A stretch of 64,000 nt of DNA from NCBI GenBank assembly GCA_026168455.1, contig CM047431.1:976098-1040097 (forward strand), read 5' to 3'. This DNA is from Theocolax elegans. Taxonomy: Eukaryota; Arthropoda; Insecta; Hymenoptera; Cerocephalidae. Shown piece by piece: positions 57,591 through 64,000 of this stretch; position 1 is the stretch's first letter, and every line of letters begins with the position of its first letter. The notes below the pieces were generated by a model, which made no database searches, was not told the DNA's origin, and saw only the letters and a program-made list of their open reading frames with translations. The translations under genes were made by a program, and so were the position numbers.

Positions 57591-57900
57591 ATCGTGGGCA
57601 CAGTAATAGGTGCTTTCATATTCACATTTAGAACAAAAATCAATTTTGTCCACTAATAGTATGAAAATTGCATTCCTTTGCAAGAGCACCGTAATAGGTG
57701 TTATCACATTGACAAAACTGTTATGTTCATATTTTTCCAGCGTAGCAACCGTAGATGATACATACCCATCAGAAACGCCAGGGTCCAATAGGTTCCAATA
57801 TTAGGTGTTGTCATATGTATATTTAGAACAAAGATCGATTTTTTCCGTGTATACTATGACAATTGTATTCGTATCTTATGGACACTGTAGTAGGTGCTAT

Positions 57901-59624
57901 CATGAATCGCCTTTGATGAAAAATTAATGCAAATAAATCAGTGGCGTGACTAATCATGCAATTACGCATAGTATTTTCGTGACAAGATTGTAAAATTATT
58001 TCCTATTTAGTACTACCTACATCCATTTAATTTAGATAATCATGTCTTATTATTCTTTACTAGAGTATAGAATTATTTCGTACACTGAGAAAAACAATAT
58101 CATCTATATTAAAATAATCCGTAGTAAAAATTACTATGTTGTATGCAAAAAATTGAACATACTCAAATTTTGAAGAATTTTGTTATATTTATACTGAATA
58201 CGTATAGCAATGTATCCAACATCACTTATCAAATAGAACTATATTACACTAAGGAAAACTGCTATATTAAATAGTAAAAAGTATATTAAAATGTATAGTG
58301 AAAAGTATACTACATATATTAAAATTTGTATAATTTTAGTAGAAATATTTTATATATGCGTATACGTTTATGTCGTTGGTTTGATTTTATGCGTATACAT
58401 TTGTTTATTTTCAGTATTCAATTGTTTTGAAAAGACTATTTTATTTTTATTACACATATATAATGCAATATAATAAATTATTCTTATAATAAGATAACGA
58501 TGTTAGTTTAAATAACTTTTAAGAAAAATATGAAAATATATTTTATTTCCTTTAAAATTATTCGACTAAGGGATCTCGGATTACATTTAAATCATAATTA
58601 TTAACAAGTGCTTTCTTCACCAAGACATCGTATGACCTCCGTCGCTGACTAGCACCGGTTTGGGTGCATAAAAAGAGCGACCTTAAAATAATAAAAAAAA
58701 AAAAATCATAATTATGTTTATTTATGTCCACCGACGGTTCAAAATGCTTGTTTTTACACTCTGTGTGCCAAAGTTATTTATATTTTCTGACTGGCAATAA
58801 CTTATTAATTAAACCATAAATAATTTATTAAAAACCAATAAAAAATCTTGAATTTTGACAGTTTACAGCTTCTAATGAAATTTGTAGCAATAGTACAATA
58901 ATATAAGTAACTTCATCCCAGAAATAGCAGAAAAACACACATTTTGATCTGTCGGTTGAGAAGAGTTATCCTAGAAGTTATGCCAAAGTCAAGAAAATCG
59001 TAGTTTTGAAAAATAAGCTTTATAGAGAAATTATGTAAATAAAGTAATACTTATAAATTTTTTGAGTTTATAATAAAATTTAAAATTGAAAAATCGAAAT
59101 AGAATCGAAATTTTCATCATTCTTAAATGTACATTGCTTTAAAGCTATTATAATTACTTCGTTCATCCAAATAATGGCGTGTATAAAATTTTCTATTTCT
59201 TCAGATCTTCTTGCAAATGTTTTTCAATAACAAAAATATTTTAATTATTATATGAGAAACCAAAAGGTACATATAGTAATTATGCGAAAATATATCTTCC
59301 GTTCAGCGTATTGTGATGAGCAATTGAAATAATATTTACCATATATAATTCTACACTCAGGGTATACTGATGTCCCTAATTATATATATTTACATGGATT
59401 GTTGTTGCGAATAGCCAGGACGTAAAAGATATTATATCTAAATTTTACTATATTTCATAGCAAAAATTATTATATTGCTGAGAGTGTTATTTTTCTTATA
59501 CAATATAGTAATTTTTAATACAAATTATTTTACTATTTGCTACAATATTTCTCAGTGAATAAATTTTAAATTAGCTGAACATTAAGTTTTTACTTTCTGA
59601 GCATTATAAAAAGTGTTTACATAC
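57901..59624. other. AT-rich region, probably intronic to the channel gene
   Basis: No coding block found. One GC-richer patch (58620-58685) remains unassigned. If the channel gene continues to the left, this is intron sequence downstream of the exon. Confidence 0.4.
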
Positions 59625-59845
59625 CTCATAAGATAATTGACGGTTCCGTTGCGATATATGCGTAGTGCAAAATGTACAGGTATGAGAGGATCTTTAAAAT
59701 CCCCATGCATAATAAAGTAAGTATCCGGAAGCCAAATATCGTTATGATGATGAATAGCATTCAGAAATTCATAACGCGATCTATTGCTATACCGTAGACG
59801 AGGATCATACCATTGTTGCTGTAGTAGAAATTCGACCTCATATTT
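59625..59845 (-). CDS. exon of a Cys-loop ligand-gated chloride channel
   Basis: Minus-strand exon with a consensus acceptor (CTTTTTAG before 59845) and donor (GTATGT after 59625), 221 bases, open throughout. It encodes part of the extracellular ligand-binding domain: a loop with QQQWYDPRLRY, the IWLPDTYF motif (binding-loop A region) and ALRIYRNGTVNYLM (loop with glycosylation site NGT). Cys-loop channels are pentameric plasma-membrane receptors. The residues fit the insect chloride-channel side, closest in my memory to the pH-sensitive/secretory group (CG7589, CG6927, CG11340 type). Other exons were not found, so introns are long. The only convincing host-gene exon in the window. Confidence 0.85.
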
Positions 59846-61060
59846 CTAAAAAGATATACATTTTTTTAACTGATAATAAAGAATATATGATACACATTCA
59901 TAATATAATATACAAATATAAAATTAAATTTATGATATTAAATTAAACATATATGGAAAATTTACAGTATTCAACAAAATTTAGATATTGAAACAAATAA
60001 ATTGTTATTGCAAAAAGTGACTTTTCAATTGAACAGGGTGAAAAATTTTATATGTACATCCGGAGTAAAAGGCGATTAATCCCTTGGATGAACTACTGCC
60101 CTTGATAAGCTCGGGCAGCAACTTTCATCCCGGGAATAAATTAATTTTAATTTTAATTAATTAATAATGAGGGGACTTCGTGGTGCGTACGCTCCGTCGA
60201 TCGTCTGCGTATGCGCACCACGAATCATTTTTATCGCTCGATTCAACCCGTTTGATTATTATAAAAAAAATCTTTCCGCGTTCAATGTCGTCTTATATCC
60301 TGATTAAGTTAAACATTTAAGCAAATTAATTAACAGGTGTATTTCAGTAAGCAAGAATAACCAGGATACTAAATGTGTATTATTAGTTGGAATGTGGGGA
60401 CATCGTGGTGCGTGCGCTCCGTCGATAGCCTGCGTACACGCACCACGAACTAAATATAATATAAATACAAATTAAATATAATAATTACGAACAGTTATTA
60501 GGAATCATTGCACATTTTACCATAATCCAGCATTCAAGCGTTCTTAGTATGGAAAAAAGCACATATGATTAGTCTCTTTGACTAGGAACGGGGCCAAGGA
60601 ACCAGGATGAGCACCATCATTAGCTCATTCAGTAGCCCAAGAGTTGAAGGGTAGTATATCTTCTAGGAGCTGCGCCGCGTCCAAGTCTTAGGAACAACAG
60701 CACATACTCAGATTGGCCCCGATGATTGTTGACGCCCCGTGCAGGGTTTTCTGCGAATATATTAAAAAAACTACTGCGGCGGCGGTTACCTGTTCGCTCT
60801 ATCAAATATGTTAAGTGTTAGTCTAAAACCCAGGTCCGGTTACAGATAACAACCAAGTAACAATCAAATCTGAAATTGACCGCGGAACAAGGATATCGCG
60901 TCGAGCACTTGTCAACCAGATATATACGAGCTCTTAGGATCACAGAAGGAATCGTACGTGAGTTAAAATTCAATTACTCGAACACCGAATTGAAATGTAA
61001 TTATAAATTGAATTTATTAGAATAAAATTGAAAAGAAACAACAAATAAAATATCTAATCG
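59846..61060. other. intergenic or intronic region with two similar hairpins
   Basis: 60178-60226 and 60408-60453 are related imperfect hairpins (CGTGGTGCGT...ACGCACCACG with loop TCCGTCGAT). A GC-richer patch at 60560-60780 is unassigned. Confidence 0.45.
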
Positions 61061-61720
61061 TCGCCGAGGTCTACGTTATTATTACAAGTCAGTAAGCGGC
61101 CGACTTGTAGAGAAAAGGGGGGATATCGCAAACTAAAATAATATACTCAGTCAACGAGACTGGTATAACACTATAAAATTATCTATAAATTAGCGAATAA
61201 AACACGATCGCGTGAAGTGGTACCACTTACTTTATTAGTTACCGTAGTCTTTGGTAAACAACGACCAGCCGATCGGTCACTCTCTCTTTCCAACTCTCGC
61301 TGCGGTGTAGGACGAATTATGCGTTCACCCGTGCACCGAGGTTGTATGGTTGCAGATCGATTCACGGTTTTGCACCACTCACTGCAAATGCAGGGTCGGC
61401 CTGCAGTTAAAATACATACACAAGAACCACGGTAAAACACAACGCGGCGAAGCTGAACACGGGACGCGGGGATCACACCTGTCGCGTGTCGAGGCGGCTA
61501 TCTTTCTTCAGCGCGCGCGAATCTCCCCCTCACCTATGTAATCACGTGCACGCGCGAAGTCGATCTCGCCCGTGTAGCCACGACGAACCGAGCCAAGCCG
61601 AATCTCGCCGGCCCGAGCCGATGCGAACATTACGATATTGTTCGCTCTTGTTGCTCGAATTCGTCAAACGGAAAGGTAAACAATACCTCACCGTTACAAC
61701 CGCCGTGCTGCTTGGTTAGG
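61061..61720. other. GC-rich block, possible minus-strand LTR or promoter
   Basis: High GC with CGCGCGCG-type words and ending CACCGTTACA at 61699, so on the minus strand it would begin TGTAACGGTGAGG like the LTRs with TGTAACGG ends. The other end and flanks were not found. Opposed frames here are composition artefacts. Confidence 0.35.
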
Positions 61721-62280
61721 TGATCATTTCTAATTATTTCATATTTTTATTATCTATATTGAAAATTTTTAGGCTGTAATAAGACATAATTTAACTTAAC
61801 GACTTATTATTATTAATTTAGCTTAATTTAATGACTGAAGATTACCGCTTAAAAATAATTATTTATTCTAAAAATATTATAATATTAATTTTTTTGAAAA
61901 AACTGCTCTGTAATGCAATTTTATATCATTAGTATATCATTAGTTTAAAAAAAGTTGATCCATGCGATTTGGCTATTATAGCGCCTTGAAGTTAAGGCAT
62001 TCAAATTTTCCGGGTGCGATTTTGCGCATCTTGAATGTTGCGCCTTAAAAGAAGGAGAGGGAACCCGCCAGTTACGACCAGCGTTGTCAGGTGGCGATTT
62101 TTTCTCTTTGTTTCTCTCGTACAATACGAACTCATTGAAATAAGATAGTAAAGGACAAAATATCGTCAACTGGTCACCCTGGTAACGACTCCTCAATGTT
62201 GTCGATCTACGTATTGTTGTTCGATTGTTATTGTTTTTCTCATTATGTTATAATTTACCAGGTCCATTAATAGTTTTCTG

Positions 62281-62673
62281 ATGACTAACAAAGAAAGTAA
62301 AACTCTTTTGGAATCGTGGAATCTCTCCGTCTATGAGGACAATTTTACAGGTAAGGTTATAATGATATGTATATTTACATAATGTATTTCTTAACATGAT
62401 AAAAGAATTTACAAACAAATACGGTTATAATTGAATTTTAACATAATATATTTGAAGCTAAAAATCATTTAGCTTCATTTTCCAGAAGGTTCGGTAGTCT
62501 TAGTTTTAAGTTTTCACGCTGGTTATTTCAACGAATTGTTGTGGCGCTACAACATGTCCATTCGCTGTATCGAAAAGAGTAAACAAACGGAACGTAAATT
62601 CTGTCTATACTTCATTAACATTAAGAGCATGTTTTATTTAATTACAATAGTAAGCAGTTTATATATATACTAG
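62281..62673 (+). CDS. small two-exon ORF, SAM-like, uncertain
   Basis: ATG at 62281 opens MTNKESKTLLESWNLSVYED and runs to a donor GTAAGG at 62351. An acceptor TTCCAG ends at 62485 and the frame continues to TAG at 62671, about 85 residues. LLESWNLSVYEDNF resembles the first helix of a SAM domain. The rest is not recognised. Could be the 5' end of a host gene or a relic cut by the LINE that follows. Confidence 0.3.
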
Positions 62674-62777
62674 GGGGGATTCGCCCCCTTGCGCGCTTCT
62701 ATTTTAATTTTGAAAAAGGTTTTTCGTAATTAATTTATTTAAAATAATGTTTTGAATTATATTATTTATTCACTACG

Positions 62778-62784
<7 letters not shown>

Positions 62785-62814
<30 letters not shown>
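62785..62814. repeat. (CG)n/(AC)n microsatellite at a LINE 5' junction
   Basis: CGCGCGCGC followed by about 15 AC units, ending where the R1-clade element begins. Confidence 0.8.
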
Positions 62815-62816
<2 letters not shown>

Positions 62817-64000
62817 ATGCCGGGTTTGCTGGTCCCGCATCGTGGCGCCTCCCCAAGTGGTGGATAGGGGAATGCTTTCCAGATATGGATGGTACCGAAA
62901 AAATCAAATATTCGGGGCGAACCAAAGCCAGATAGGGGAAGGCACCCCGAAATTAAACCAAGTATGGATAGTGAGCTGAAAACAACACTACCCCAAGCGG
63001 GCATGGGAATCCTGTCAAATACCGCCACTGATTCCGATCGGGTGAAAGCCCCGGTGGTCAGTGCTGGTCCCACGGATTTTGGGGGGGACCAAACTCACAC
63101 TGTTGAAATGGTAAGTGCTGCGGAGGTTGGTCACTCGGCCTCTGCAGCATCAACTGCTACGTGTGACTTGCCCTCGACTGGGATGTCGAGTGACGCTGAC
63201 AGAGGTTTCTTCCGTCTGCGTGAGAATATAGACACCTTGGTGGAGTTTGTTCTTAATAAAAATGACATCCACAAAGAGCTGAACAATGGCGAGAGCAATA
63301 GGCAGGGTTCTTAATAAATACGCGCGAGTGAACAGTGCTATGTGCTCGACGAGATGCACGCAAGGAATGTGCTAAACGTCGCCCATCTTCCGCGCTGAAG
63401 AGCGTCAGAGGAAACCGGTGGAGAGGGAAAGGCCCTCACCACCTCAGCATCCCCCGGAGAAAAGGAAGAAGGAGTCGAAGCAGCCCATTAACAAAAATGG
63501 GCCAGCAGATGCTTCGTCATCCGTTCCTAAGACCAGTGGAAACCAGTCAAAGATCCTTGACTGGGCTACTGTAGTACGCAAGGGCAAAAAGAAACAGACT
63601 CAGCAGAATACGCAGTTGAAGCAAGCCAAGGATATCGGAGATATTAAGATTAAAGTGTCAGGAGGGCGAGCCTATGCCGAGATCCTTCGGCAAATACGGG
63701 CCGCGCCAAACTTCAAGCCGCTGGATGGCAGAACTCCAGATACTGACCCACAAAGAGTTTATTACTATAAAGGACATGGACGAGACCACGACGGCGGAGG
63801 AAGTGGCAGAGGCAATCTCTGCGCTGATTGGGCCAAATATGGTACCTTCTGGGAATATAAAGCTTAGAAGGTCATATGGAGGCACTCAGATGACCAGTGT
63901 CCTTCTTCCCGCAACGGCAGCAAAAAAGCTGCTACAGAATGGGAAGCTTCGGATAGGCTGGGTCAACTGCAGGGTTCGGTTCCGCGAGTCGATCACGCGT
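62815..64000 (+). mobile_element. R1-clade LINE, 5' part, continues beyond the window
   Basis: Starts TCATGCCGGGTTTGCTGG immediately after the AC tract, with a short leader and then ORF1 in at least two frames (62889-63314 and 63418 onward). The junction at a simple AC repeat recalls the Waldo-type R1 elements, which insert in ACAY repeats. The 3' half lies outside. Confidence 0.7.
62889..64000 (+). pseudogene. ORF1 (gag-like) of the R1-clade LINE, frameshifted
   Basis: 62889-63314 encodes an unstructured N-terminal part. 63418 onward has ILDWATVVRKGKKK and GGRAYAEILRQIRAAP. After a frameshift near 63740 comes the conserved part: KDMDETTTAEEVAEAISAL (RRM-like), then YGGTQMTSVLLPATAAKKLL and KLRIGWVNCRVR, the block that precedes the zinc knuckles in this clade. 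The gag binds element RNA. At least two frameshifts, so this copy is probably inactive. Confidence 0.75.

Larger units (their letters stand above)
56158..57900 (+). repeat. SprT-carrying segment, copy B, right part with ~240-bp repeats
   Basis: 56200-56840 matches 2590-3410 inverted. GACAAAACTGTTATGTTCAT and the following AGCGTAGCA occur at 56729 and 57709, and a weaker unit near 57800, showing tandem repeats of about 240 bases once the LINE at 56848-57590 is removed. Confidence 0.6.

Noticed and set aside
57591..57643. N-terminal residues MIFVLNVNMKAPIT of the minus-strand RT frame
   Set aside because: They lie outside the 12-bp target duplication and so belong to flanking DNA.
60560..60780. 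rRNA or snRNA fragment
   Set aside because: Some words looked rRNA-like (GGAACGGGGCCAAGGAACC), but no continuous match to remembered 28S, U1 or U2 sequence could be made.

Overview
This window is nuclear DNA of an insect, most likely a hymenopteran and possibly an ant. The reasons are a spliced exon of an arthropod-type Cys-loop chloride channel, R1-clade, CR1/L2-like and Penelope-like retroelements, small insect-style LTR elements with 4-bp target duplications, a very AT-rich background with GC-rich LTRs, and no bacterial-style gene organisation. The species call is inference. It is almost entirely a transposon graveyard, and only three short stretches look like possible host genes.

Layout. 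1-2581: a decayed R1-clade LINE (ORF1 and ORF2 remnants). 2582-4340: a segment carrying a broken Spartan/SprT-like metalloprotease, minus strand. The same segment lies in inverted orientation at the right (51.06-51.56 kb and 55.6-57.9 kb), split by later insertions and carrying its own R1-clade LINE. 5181-25492: two nearly identical tandem units of about 10.15 kb, bounded by three palindromic 'F' elements (F1, F2, F3). Each unit holds a solo LTR, a motif-rich P element, a larger LTR with primer-binding site, a complete TRIM retrotransposon with a tRNA-like Pol III unit in its LTRs, a LINE tail with a TC microsatellite, a tRNA-like unit and a CACTA-like transposase scrap. 27-34 kb: more fold-back elements and a solo LTR. 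34.4-41.6 kb: a chain of CR1/L2-like LINE pieces, each sitting between TC microsatellites. 42.5-51 kb: an orphan ORF, nested-hairpin elements, LTRs, minisatellites and a Penelope-like fragment interrupted by an LTR. 59.6 kb: the channel exon. 62.3-62.7 kb: a small two-exon ORF. 62.8 kb to the end: the 5' part of a second R1-clade LINE next to an (AC)n tract.

How it fits together. Several independent families share one theme, self-complementary ends. LTR ends fold into hairpins whose stems change in compensation between copies. LINE 3' ends carry a covarying stem-loop before the microsatellite. A nested-hairpin family keeps a common loop core while its arms diverge yet stay complementary. Palindromic elements act as recombination substrates: F2 is a chimera of F3 (left) and F1 (right), which explains the 10-kb tandem duplication by unequal crossing-over. 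The TRIM is proven mobile by an empty paralogous site in the same window (34489-34492). Boundaries of elements without a target duplication are approximate. All family assignments come from reading the sequence and from memory of the families, not from searches.
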